Source: Anagrus nilaparvatae (lineage: Eukaryota; Arthropoda; Insecta; Hymenoptera; Mymaridae). From it: a DNA stretch of 64,000 nt. The notes below the pieces were generated by a model. It searched no databases and was not told where the DNA came from. It saw only the letters and a program-made list of their open reading frames with translations. Shown piece after piece: positions 35,240 to 45,741 of this stretch; positions within the stretch are counted from its first letter, which is position 1; each line of letters begins with the position of its first letter. Where the stretch lies: contig JAKSXM010000007.1 of assembly GCA_022575985.1 (NCBI GenBank), positions 57,380,501-57,444,500 of the forward strand, in the 5' to 3' direction. The translations under genes were made by a program, and so were the position numbers.

Positions 35240-36743
35240 TTTACATAAAATAATTAAAAAAATAGCATAATTTTTTTTCTTTTTGGAAGTAGTACCTCAT
35301 TTTTTTCCATGAAAGTACTAATATGTAGAATTATCTTTTTAACTGGATATCAACAATCTGATACCAAATTTTTTTCAAAATTTTCTTTTAAAATTTTTTA
35401 CTTAAGGCGTACCTCTGAAAAATTTAAAAAAATTTTTCATTTTTTTTTTTATTTTTTTTTGCGTGTAAAAATATTTCAAGAATATGAGAAAAAATTTTTG
35501 AATAAATATTCATAACCATTTAAAAGATATTATGGTTATTGTGAGCAGGAAACCAGGTTTGTGAATTGGAAAAAAAAACTTTAAACGCGTTTATCTCGAA
35601 ACCATTTTTTGAAATCGGTGACCACGATTGCTCAAAAAATAATGGTTGGATTTACTACATTTTTTTTTTTTTTTTTTATTAACTAAATACCTGGTGGGTA
35701 AACCAAAAAAATTTATAAAATTACCTTTTTTGTACTTTTTTTTTGACGTATAAGGTCCAATTCCTTGCGCGAAAATAGAATTTTTTTTTATTTTACGGGT
35801 CAAATTTTTATTTTTTTGAAATTTTAAAATTTTGTTGGTTTACCCACTCGGTATAACGGTTCTAAAAATAACCTCGTTCGATTTTTTTGTTTCAGGGTAC
35901 CTGGAGTAGAGGTATCCTGGTCACCGCGAAATAAGAGCCTTCAAATTTCCGGTCCATAATTCCAAGACGGATCAATAAAAAAAAAAAATAATTAAAAAAA
36001 AATGTATATTAAGACTTATATATTCATTAAAAAAAAAAATTTTTTAAATAAATATTAAAATAAAAAAATTATTACAAATTTAAAAGTGCGTTTTTTTTAC
36101 AATAATTTTTTTTTCTTTAGGACTTAGTACTTAATTTCTTCCTATAAAAGTACGAATATCTAGAATTATCGTTTTTAAAGGATTCCTCCATCTGATACGT
36201 CATTTTTTTTTTTCAAAATTTTTTACATTAAAAAGTTAGAAAAATATTATTTTTTTATTGACGTAGTGCCTATTTTATTTCTCTGAAAGTATTAATACCT
36301 GGAATTATGAGTTTTGAAAATTTTTTGGGTATCAGGGGGAAAGTTTATCCACTTTCTTTATTAAATTTAGAATATTTGGCACAATTATTCTAATATTTTA
36401 ATTTTTTATTAGGTAAAATAGAACATTGACAACATTTTGTTATTGCTAATGAGGAACCATAGTGCCAATTACTTGGCAGCGTTTTTTCTAATTGTCAAAA
36501 AAATAAGAATACACTTTGAATTTTAGTATTTCTAATAAAAATATATTTAACCCGTTTGGAGGGTTGAATGGGGGCACTGGGGTGGTCTAAAGGGTCGAGC
36601 ATTGGTTAAACACATTTTATATATTCATCCTTGGTTTCAACGTCTCTAAAAACACAAAAATACACATTAAGTTTTAGTTTTAATTTTGTAATAAAAATTT
36701 TTATATCTCGTTTTGGGAGGATGCACGGGGGCACTGGGGTGGT
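35240..36743. repeat. Decayed units of the same repeat families
   Basis: Contains diverged internal units (near 35290, 36110 and 36255), a right-end hairpin fragment GAGGAACCATAGTGCCAATT at about 36450-36484, and inverted ~165-bp G/C-run units at about 36548-36745. The stretch 35520-35950 shows no recognisable gene; long A and T runs dominate. Confidence 0.55.
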
Positions 36744-36996
36744 CTACAACAAACAACATATATATGCGTGACATTACTGCAATTGAGCCAGAGTGGTTAC
36801 CCAAATTTGCTCAATTGTTATGCAATTTAAATGAGCCATCGCCAGAACAAGCTCCAAGGTTTACAACATATCTCTTTCTTAAGTTATAATACTAAAAGGA
36901 TTTTGAACTGATTTTTAATTGTTTGAAAGATGCAATGCAAGTGGGAAAATGTTTTGCTACTGAACTGGAAGTTTTGGGCCTGGTGGTTGGGAGCTT
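36743..36996 (+). pseudogene. Dhx37: Decayed fragment of a DHX37/kurz-type DEAH-box RNA helicase gene
   Basis: Exon-like part 1 (36743-36858) reads STTNNIYMRDITAIEPEWLP, then KFAQLLCNLNEPSPEQAP. Part 2 (36930-36996) reads CNASGKMFCY, a stop, then TGSFGPGGWEL. Between them is a 71-base GT...AG intron, and the split AG/A codon restores frame. Order and motifs (YMR..T.IEPEWLP, the LC, EP..P.PR, SGK.FC, GSFG..GWEL) match the region after the helicase core of DHX37/kurz, a nucleolar helicase of small-subunit rRNA processing. That is family recognition from memory, not a search. Both outer ends are cut off abruptly and exon 2 has an in-frame TGA, so the piece is dead. Because the intron is kept, it arose by DNA-level capture or duplication, not by retroposition. 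Confidence 0.7.
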
Positions 36997-37234
36997 AGGT
37001 TCTTCCCGAGTGACTTGTAAAATACCGTACAGTGACATGCCAGTTTCCACATCGGTAAAGTAGAGCTAAAAAGTTTGACAACTCCGCACAGAATATATTA
37101 GTATATATAGCTATACACATACGTTTTTTTTTTCACATATAGATATAATTCTATGCTTTTAGCATAGCAATGATGCCGAGTAAAAAATTTGTTGAAAAAA
37201 TCTTCCGTTTTTTTAACTTTTAATTACATTTTCT

Positions 37235-37547
37235 TTTTTATAAAACCGACGATTATCTTCAAAATTGAATAAGTAGTTCTTCTATAATTAATTAATAATA
37301 AGCTGGTTTTTTTTTTAAATCTATAGTCTACTTTCGCCTTGCAATCAAAAAAAGCTTCTCTAACGCATGATTCCGACCCGATTTCCTATCCTTGCAATGC
37401 ATAAGTTTTCAACTTTGAAGCTTTATATCTCCTATACAAAACCGACAAATTACTTCAAATTTTATTTTTATGTGTATTATTATAATATAAAGCTCCTGTA
37501 AAAGTTTTATCAAAATCTATAGTCGATCAATTCTCTCGGGAACAACC
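37235..37547. mobile_element. Right part of a second GGTTG/TTAA element
   Basis: Shares with 32080-32414 the order ATAAAACCGACAA/GAAAACCACAA, CTATGCTTGCAATG/CTATCCTTGCAATG, CAACTTTG(G/A)AGCTTT(G/A)TATC and TATTATAATA. It ends AACAACC followed by TTAA at 37548-37551. The left end could not be placed; the element may include the helicase fragment just upstream. Confidence 0.6.
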
Positions 37548-37559
37548 TTAATTTGTTTA

Positions 37560-38440
37560 TTAGATTTTGTAATACAGAAGAGAAATTAATATACATCGTA
37601 TAAATATATTGTATACATTGCTAAAAATACAATAAATTTAAATTAAAAAAAAAAACAACTGAATAATTAAAAATAATAAATTTCGTGCCTTTAGTTGTCA
37701 GTACTGACAAAAAATAAAATTTTTTTAGAAAAGTTAATATTTTTATAGACATCATCTATACCTATTAAATTTATCGCGATTATCTCGTATCACTGTATTT
37801 GCCGATAAAATTACTGAATCGAGCCCCAGAAATACTTGATTTTAAAATCAAGTCTAAAATTAATAATTTTAAAATATTTGTAATAAAATAAAACGTTAAA
37901 ATAATAAATATAATTTATAAATAACAGGAAAATTTACTGCAATTTTTAGCAAATTAACCCATTAACGCCCAATCGACACATACAAGCCATTTGAATTTTT
38001 TTTAATGAAAAAATCGATATTTTGAGCCAAAAATGTTACCTAGTAGGTAATCGGGGTTGCTCTTTTCATTTCCGAAGTCCGCTTTAACGTGCAACCCCTA
38101 GAAAATGTGATATCATCCGCTAAAAATGGGGTAATTTTTTTATAATTTTTAGACATCATTTAAATTAATATAATGGGTACAAAAAATATTTCATGGCATT
38201 AAAAACTTAATATGGGACTATCAGGAAAATAAAAAAAATGAATTCATACCAATTTTTTATCTTCAACCCCTTGAATGGGGTAAGGGGTGGATTTGTAGCA
38301 TAAAAGAAAAAATGAATATTTTGGGCTAAAATTGTCATCCAGTAGATATTTTTGTCCACTATTTTCTTTTCTGAAGTCAGTTTTTACAAACAAACCCTAG
38401 AAAATAAGATAAACCTAATAAGATAAACCTAAAAAAACCT
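37560..38440. other. AT-rich DNA, no gene
   Basis: No coding potential. Contains two similar ~250-bp blocks (near 37990-38110 and 38265-38410), each with AAAAATG(A)ATATTTTG, CATCCAGTAG/ACCTAGTAGG and TTTTCATTTCCGAAGTC-like words, so a diverged direct repeat. Confidence 0.45.
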
Positions 38441-38443
38441 ACC

Positions 38444-38838
38444 TACACATTAGGAAGGTTATTGTTGGTTTAAGGTATAACGTATATGTACTTTATAGTA
38501 GCTTTAAGGTCTAACGTGTAAGAAGGTTATTGTACGTTTAAAGTTTAACGTGTAGGTAGGTTATTGTAGGTTTAACGTCTAACATGTAGGTAGGTTACTG
38601 TAGGTTTAACGTCTAACGTGTAGGTAGGTTACTGTAGGTTTAACGTCTAACGTGTAGGTAGGTTACTGTAGGTTTAACGTCTAACGTGTAGGTAGGTTAT
38701 GGTAGGTTTAACGTCTAACGTGTAGGTAGGTTATGGTAAGTTTAAGGTCTAACGTGTAGGCAGGATATTGTAGGTTTAACGTCTAACGTGTAGGTAGGTT
38801 ACTGTAGGTTTAACGTCTAACGTGTAGGTAGGTTATAT
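38444..38838. repeat. 34-bp minisatellite, about 11-12 copies
   Basis: The unit GTAGGTTTAACGTCTAACGT plus GTAGGTAGGTTACT repeats head to tail. Central copies are almost identical; the first three are diverged, and two copies near 38730-38775 carry shared changes. This pattern suggests unequal exchange or slippage with homogenisation in the middle of the array. Confidence 0.95.
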
Positions 38839-39113
38839 TACATAATTTTTTTCTATGAAAGTATTAATTTAGAAACATAGTTTTTACTTGATATTTTCAA
38901 TTTGATAAATAAATTTTTGAAAACTTTTTTTCTCAAAATTTTGGCCACCAAAAAATGCAAGAAACAATAAAAATTTTATTCCTTTTATGGACGTATGCCC
39001 TTTCTAGACCTAATAAATTTTTTTTAATTCCTTTTTTTTTACTATACGCCAAATTTTTTCAATATAAATGTAAATAAACATACCATATACTCAAAGCACA
39101 TAAGATCTTTTTG

Positions 39114-39225
39114 GTTCCTCAAAGAGGAACCATTGTGATAGGTCAAATTTCGATTTTTGATTTTTTGGCATATAAGCACGTTTTGAGACCTCAGGAAGCT
39201 AAAAAACCGGTTTTTAAAAAAAGTA

Positions 39226-39281
<56 letters not shown>

Positions 39282-40250
39282 ATTGGTGATATTTCACAAA
39301 CATTATGGAGTTAAGACCTAATTTTTTTTTCAAAAATTTTTTCACCAAAAAAGCTCGAGGTACTTTTTTTTTTTTTTAATTTGGATGTAATACCTCATTT
39401 ATTTCCACGAAAGTACTTATATTTGAAAGTATGGTTTTTACTCTATATCACGAATCTGATACTTAATTTTTTGAAAATTTTTTCCCCAAAATTTTCGTCA
39501 CAAAAAAATACAAAAAGCACTAAATTTTTTTTCTCTTTGGACGTGGTACCTAATTTATTTCTATGAAAGTACTAGTTTTAGAAAGTTTGTTTATAGTCAT
39601 TTTTTGGATCTGATACCGAATTTTTTCAAAAATTTTTTCTCAAAATTAAAAAAACAAAAAATTTAAAAAACCTGCAATATTTTTTTTTTTTTTGGGTGCA
39701 ATACCTCATTTAATTCCATGAAAGTACTTATATTTGAAAGTGTAGTTTTTACTCGATATCTCGGATCTGATACTTAATTTTTTGAAAATTTTTTTCCCAA
39801 AATTTTCGTCACAAAAAAATACAAAAAGCACTAAATTTTTTTTCTCTTTGGACGTAGTACCTAATTTATTTCTATGAGAGTACTAGTTTTAGAAAGTTAG
39901 TATATAGTAATTTTTTGGATCTGATACTGAATATTTTCAAAATTTTTTTCTCATAATTAAAAAAACAAAAAAATTTTAAAAACTGCAATATTTTTTTTTG
40001 TTTCTGGATGTAATACTTCATTCAGTTCCATGAAAGTACTTATATTTGAAAATATGGTTTTTACTCGATATCTCGAATCTGATAATTAATTTTTTGAAAA
40101 TTTGTTCCAAAATTTTTAATCAATAAAACAAACTTTTAAAAGTTAATAGAAATGTATCTGTGATAGCATGCTTGTAATCGGTGATACCTGTGGCATATTG
40201 AAGTATTAAGCTCATTGTTTGAGGAACCTTAGTGCCAGCTAGTTGGCAGG
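39114..40250 (+). mobile_element. Hairpin-ended repeat element, copy C (most intact)
   Basis: Left end GGTTCCTCAAAGAGGAACC is a perfect 8-bp-stem hairpin. It is followed by ATTGTGATAGGTC, CATATAAGCACGTTTTGAGA, AAAAAACCGGTTTTTAAAAA and a (TG)n run (39228-39270). Internal units start at about 39383, 39536, 39690, 39846 and 40003 (spacing 153-157), alternating two types. The right end is GAGGAACCTTAGTGCCAGCT then AGTTGGCAGGGTA. TTTTT stands before the left end and after the right end, compatible with insertion into T-runs. No coding capacity. Confidence 0.85.
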
Positions 40251-40261
40251 GTATTTTTAAT

Positions 40262-40330
40262 GACGATTAAAAATATTTTGTTATTGCTATTGAGGAACCA
40301 TAGTTCCAATTGTTTGGCAGCGCGTTTTTG
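40262..40330. repeat. Right-end fragment of a related subfamily
   Basis: ATTGAGGAACCATAGTTCCA followed by ATTGTTTGGCAGCGCG keeps the GAGGAACC box and the CCAA/TTGG hairpin. Similar fragments are at about 36450-36484 and 48091-48126 (GGAGGATCCTATTGTGCCAA). Confidence 0.7.
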
Positions 40331-41029
40331 AATAGAGTATGTGCTATTCAGAGTAGCTGAATTTCGTTGTTGGACCCTTGGTAAAAATGTATGTGTAGTA
40401 ATTTAATAATTAATAAAGTTAGCATTATTTATTGTTTAAAAAATTTCTCAATACCTTTACGGAAATTACTACGAATAAAAATTTTATTGAACAGCAACTC
40501 TTATCTAATTAGATAATTAAATTTAATTATCTAATTTAATTAATTTTAGGGGTACTTTTTTTCTTTTTAAAGAGAAAGGTAGCTTTCTTTCTACTTTATT
40601 TAATTTTGATTTTATAATTTTATTATTTTTTGAGAATTTTATGTTAATCAAACCATTCTAATTTTTTTTAATTCTCATAGAAATTTAAAAATTTTATTTA
40701 TAAATTATATAATTGTAACAATTTTAATTTAATTAAAATTATTATACAATGTTAAATTGAATTAGTTTTTCATTTATATTTTAATTTTATATATGATTTA
40801 TGTATAAAAATCAAAAATGTTTGCAATTTTAAAGCAAGAAAGGTTTGAATAACAATAATAATTTGAATTCCCGCCGGCATCCTCTCTCGTACGCCCCCTA
40901 TTGGGTCAGCGTGAACTAGTGACAATAAAATCACAATATGGCGGGCGGCTTGGTCCCTCCTAATCTTTTACCTCCGTGGTCACATGAGTTTTATAGAGAT
41001 CTCCGTGATAGAGATAGATATAAGTCTGT
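40331..41029. other. AT-rich spacer with a GC-rich end
   Basis: No gene. The part 40868-41010 is GC-rich (CCCGCCGGCATCCTCTCTCG, AATATGGCGGGCGGCTTGG) and may be the outer part of the element that follows. Confidence 0.4.
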
Positions 41030-42922
41030 TCTGTTTATCCCAAAAAAGTTAACCTGGAGCAAAACTGGGGTAAAACTAAGGCTGCTTGCACACGCAAGTG
41101 AATTTGTAAAGTGAATTTGTAAAATGAATGTGTAATGGCGCGTAAATTCAAAATTTAAATAAGCCTGAAAATCTAAAATTAGCGAAATTAATTAAATTTT
41201 TAAATAATTATTGTTTGTTAAATATTATTATTTCATTTTTTATTCATTTTTACAATAATTTCTTTAAAAATTTAATTAACTTCGCTAATTTTAGATTTTC
41301 AGGTTTATTTGAAATTTGAAATTTCGCGCCGTTACAAATTCATTTTACAAATTCACTTTACAAATTCACTTGCGTGTGTAAGGCTGCTTACATTATGATT
41401 TTATTGTTACTTTAAGGCTACACTTTGCAAAAAAACATTTTTTAACAATAAATTTTAATTTTATGATGCAATTTTCGCAAAAAAAGAAATTAAATTCAAA
41501 TTTTAGCGCGCTAAAATGCATCCCGAACAGAATAATATCAGGATCCGCCTCGCCACCTATACTGGCCCCTACTTGGCGTGCTATACTGGGACTTGCAAGA
41601 TGTGTCACGGGGCGATTTCTAGCCCCCTGCATGGCTTGCCCTTTTGCGCACGCGCAGTATATAGATTACGTAAAACATGTGATCAATGTTTATTTATAAC
41701 CATAAATATTTTTAATATTAAAATATAAATCTAAAACAATAATTTTTTTATAAAAATGAAAGAAAAAATATAGAGAAGTAGTCAAGTAATTATAATTAGG
41801 AAAAGGGCTTTCAGATTAAATTTAAAAATTAAAAATGCTGTAAATATACCTAAAAAAATTAAACTCTTTGAAAACTTAAGTGAGAAGGAAATGCTGAATG
41901 TTCAAAAACTAATGAAGAAACCAATTCAGAAAAAATTATCAAATGATATTATAGTTGACGAAAATCAGGATTTGAAGTTATTTTACTTCGTTAATTGGTT
42001 ACTGTCCTGATTTTTAAATCCTGAATTATAAAACTCTATACCTGATTTTTATCAACTATAATAATTACTAATAATTTTTGGTTTCTTAAAAGTAAATGTA
42101 GGAAGAAATGACTTGTTATATACTCTTCTTAAAATTAAAAAAAATGTGGAGCTAAATATCTGACAGTATATTCTTATTTTTATTTACATTAGTCCGATTA
42201 CTATTATTAACACCAGCTTGTATTTATTAAAAATAATGAATATTAAATGAAGTGAATAAAAATTTTAATTCTAATAAAATTGTAAACATTTGATATTATG
42301 AAAAAAAAATTATTAAATAAATCAAAAAGAAGTAATTAAGAAAGATGCATACTATTTATTTGTTGTTATTTTTTTTTTACTTTTATTTATCTGGACAAAA
42401 AAACACAATTTTGTGGTTATGATTTATTTTGTTTTTATTTTTATATACAGTGTGTGCATAAAGTGGTGGGGAAAAGTGGCACGCCATGCTAGGCACTTGC
42501 GATCCCCCCGTAACCAAACGGTAAAGGCCCTTCTTTACTATTATATCGGGGCACGCCAATAGTGGTACTCCCCACGAAATAATTTCTGTTCGGGATAAGA
42601 AGTAGGAAGATAAGAAGCCCAGGTAATCTCTAAATTCACCCTAAGCAGCCTACAGAACGCGCGTTCTTTTTTATGGCGGTAATTCAAAAAGGAAAACGTT
42701 TTTTTAAGATAAAATTTTTTTACTGAAAATTAAATGTCAAAACATGTTTAATTTAGCTTTTTATCGATAGCAGTAAATAATCTATTATTTAAAATAAAAA
42801 AAATTAATAAAAATTTAAATAAAATACAATCTAACCTACAAAATGTTTGAAATGAGCGCGCATTTTTTTTCTCTGCTTAACTCCAGTTCTACTTTTTCGG
42901 GACAAAAAGAACAGACCTAATA
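41030..42922. mobile_element. Large inverted-repeat element, ~1.9 kb
   Basis: Outer arms: GTCTGTTCTGTTTATCCC ... CCTGGAG at about 41030-41058, with the right end reading inwards GTCTGTTCTTTTTGTCCC ... ACTGGAG. Inner arms: ATCCCGAACAGAATAAT (41519-41535) with GCATGGCTTGCC (41630-41641), matched in reverse complement by ATCCCGAACAGAAATTATT and GCATGGCGTGCC (about 42480-42600). Arms have diverged, and the interior (41800-42440) is AT-rich and non-coding. The open frames over 41393-41728 on both strands follow the GC-rich arm and are not genes. Confidence 0.65.
41089..41378. mobile_element. Nested MITE with 10-11 bp target duplication, ~290 bp
   Basis: Terminal repeats CACACGCAAGTGAATTTG are followed by tandem GTGAATTTGTAAA copies. 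The arms extend about 130 bp (TAAAATTAGCGAA, TTAATTAAATTTTTAAA mirrored). TAAGGCTGCTT stands on both sides (41077-41087 and 41379-41389). The opposite arm of the host element has a single TAGGCTGCTTA at the equivalent place, so the flanking copies are a target-site duplication. Long TIRs plus a 9-11 bp duplication are typical of Mutator-like elements. Confidence 0.8.
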
Positions 42923-42963
42923 TTTGTATTCCCAAAAATAATTTTTACAATTTAAGCTCATAA

Positions 42964-45240
42964 TACAGGAAAGGAGGTAAATTTTTTTGTAAAATGAAGC
43001 AGTAATTAGGCCCTAGTCAGATCAACTTGAAACTTTTTGCAATTTGTCAAGAAAGGTGTCTAGTTCAGAAGTAAACAAGTTTGGTTGGTTGGAGTTGGTC
43101 CAAAACGTGGTAAAAATTGGCAAAACTGTTTTTTTTTGCCAAAAATTAATAAATATTTAATATCTCGGGCAATATTAAATGAATGTTGGTGAAAATAGGT
43201 ATCAGGGGGTTTTTCGGGTCACTGATTACGATTTTAATGTCAGAAATATTTCAAACACCCTGTAAACAGTAAAAACTACCCTTTTTTAGGGTTTGTTTTT
43301 CAATATTTTGAAAATTAAGCTAACATTATCAAATAAATGCCATTTTTTCAGAAAAATTAATAAAGATTTTTTTTTTTATTATGTCCGGAAATTGAGATAT
43401 AAGGTTTAATAATAGGGGGGGTTAAAACTACCCCCAGAATAAGAAAAAATACAAAAAACATGACCTCAGATTATTTTTTTTGTATTTGGAATTTTTTGAA
43501 AATATTTTACCGTATATTTACTATTATGAAACTAATTCAACCCCTCCCTAGGGGGGGGGTTAAAACTACCCCTAAATTTTAAGAAATGAAAAAAACGTTA
43601 TTAAATTTTGTTGTTGCCACTTTTCGATTTAGAGCCGGAAAAGTAACAATTTATTTTTAAATCTTACAATGTAAGCATAAAAAATAGCGATTTATTAGTC
43701 TAGAAAAATAACATTCCGAAATTCCATGAGTCGAATGAGTTTCTTGTGGTTTCTTGGTACCGTTTTCCTCTGACGAAAAGTCAGAACACTTGTTCCAAAA
43801 TATGTCCAGTCATTTTTGGCCCTATCGGGTAATTATTGTTTACGTTTTTATTTTCCATAAAATTTAAAATTCATACAAAAAATACACAAATCATTGATTT
43901 TTGTACCTTTTTTTTAACTTACTTTTGGTTTGACGGCTATTTGACTGCTGTCAAAAGTCGAAATTTGAAATTTGACAGCAGCATTTAATTGACTTATCAT
44001 ATAAACATACGGTACTGTACGAAAAATTTTCATAACACTTAAAAATAGAGAGATTCAATGGATTAACTATATAAAAATTTTATGTAATTGCTGAAAAAAA
44101 AAGGATTTTTTTTTTGGCTAATGATAACGAGATGTACAATGAACCATTTTAAAGCTAAGATTATCGCCGAAATTTTATGTCATATGCAACATTTCAATTG
44201 GATCGGCCATTTTTTTTTAATTTCGCCCGAAAAAAAAGAGCATTTACCGTCATAAACATAAAATAGGCAATTTTAAATAGGCAAAACTGCTTACAGATGA
44301 AACATTATGACAAAAATTTGAAATACAAGTAACCTCGAATAAATGCTAAAAAGTTTGGCTTTTTAAAATAATAAATGTTCACGCTGTTGGCCAAAAACTG
44401 AAAATGTCTTAAAAAATACACGATTTTACCCAACTTTATCAGGCCAAAACATAAACAATAATGACCCGATAGAGCCAAAAATGGCTGGACATATTTAGGA
44501 ACAAGTGTTCTGACATTTCATCAAAGGATTTTTTTTTTCAAGCATCTTAGCCCAGATGGCGCTAAAAAATTGGCATGAAAAATTTTGGAAAAAAAATTAT
44601 TTTGTCCATAACTTTTTTTCTGCTTACTTTAAACGGTTCTGGTTCGTCTCAAAATTTTCCCAATTTTGTCTTCTTGCAAAACGATATTTATCGTTTTTTT
44701 TGTAAAAGTAATATTTTTCCAGATATTTACGCCAGAACGATCCGGTTTCTTCATTTTTCGTTAAACAACCATCTTTGCCTTGTCATATCTCCCTTAATAT
44801 TAATCGTACGCAAAAAAAAAAAAAACCGCTGTCTTTTTCAACGAAAATACTTAAAATTAGTAATATATAATATTTTTTGTAATTCTACCAGATTTCAAAT
44901 AAAATTAAAAAAACTGAAGAAAAAAAAAATTTTTTTTGGCAAAAATCACACTTTTTATTGCGCTATAACTCGGAAGGGGTGCATTTTTATGAAAAATTGC
45001 AATCAATGTTTTTATCTTAAAATATGGTAATTTATCGATTGGTTAGGTTATTTTTTTTTTCAACCATCCCCCCACTGAGTTTCACCCCCCCCCCCCGCCC
45101 CCAACCCTTTTTCCAACCATCGAAAGTTGTTTACTTCGGTACTAGACACCTTTCTTAACAAAATTCAAGTTACTTCAAGTATCTGCTACTAGGGCCTAAT
45201 TACTGCTTCAAGATTTTACCTCGTTTCTTGTATTATCAGA
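42964..45240. mobile_element. ~2.3-kb foldback element
   Basis: Outer arms (42964-43085 and 45115-45240) share ATAATACAGGAAAGGAGGTAA/ATAATACAAGAAACGAGGTA, GAAGCAGTAATTAGGCCCTA, AAGAAAGGTGTCTAGT and AGAAGTAAAC in inverted orientation. An inner pair (about 43775-43850 and 44450-44530) mirrors CAGAACACTTGTTCC, ATATGTCCAG and AAACAATAATGACCCGATAG. The interior carries C/G runs and long homopolymers. A 151-codon open frame at 44575-45030 is K/F/I/L-rich without any motif and overlaps the inner arm; I do not consider it a gene. Confidence 0.75.
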
Positions 45241-45741
45241 GTTGGCTTAGAATTAAATTTCAATTGATAATAAATTTTGAATTTAAATAAATCACATATA
45301 CAAAGGTGGCACTAGTTTACAAGTCAGACAGAAATCACTTAAATGTGTGAATTCTCACATCTCCTAATGTCCTGAACTTCCGTTTCCTAAACACACGCTG
45401 GTATTATTATATATATATTAAAATAAGTTAGCAGTTCAATGAAAAATAATTTCATCTGTCATTTGTTTAGTTAATTTTATACTCCTAAAAGGTTTGTTTA
45501 AATAATTAAAAGCAATAAATTATTATTTGATTTATATTTTAGTGTCTGGTTCTAAAATATGAATCACAAAGTAAATAAACTTTTAGGTTATGTTTAACTT
45601 AAATTATCTCAAAATCGATTCAGTTCAATTTAATGATGATATATTTAAACATCGACAATTTAATTATTAATCCAAGAAACAAAATAAACTTCCATTAAAA
45701 GGTTGTCTTTTTTTCAGATTTTCGTTTTTTAAGTTAAAAAA
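45241..45741 (+). promoter_or_regulatory. Probable 5' leader exon and intron of MATH-BTB gene 1
   Basis: CTAAAAGGTTTGTTT at about 45485-45499 contains a plausible donor (AAAAG then GTTTGT), and the same words precede gene 2 at 48895-48909. The acceptor TTTTTTTCAG ends at 45717, 24 bases before the ATG. The leader would thus be split by a ~225-base intron. No promoter motif is certain. Confidence 0.45.

Noticed and set aside
38444..38838. CRISPR-like array
   Set aside because: Direct tandem 34-bp units without unique spacers, in a eukaryotic nuclear context.
39111..39314. Open frame with a VCVCVC run
   Set aside because: The peptide is a translation of the (TG)n microsatellite within the repeat element.
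41393..41728. Three overlapping open frames of 70-79 codons on both strands
   Set aside because: They sit on the GC-rich arm of an inverted-repeat element, where chance frames are long on both strands.
44575..45030. 151-codon open frame
   Set aside because: Lysine- and phenylalanine-rich composition from A and T runs, no motif, and it overlaps an arm of a foldback element.
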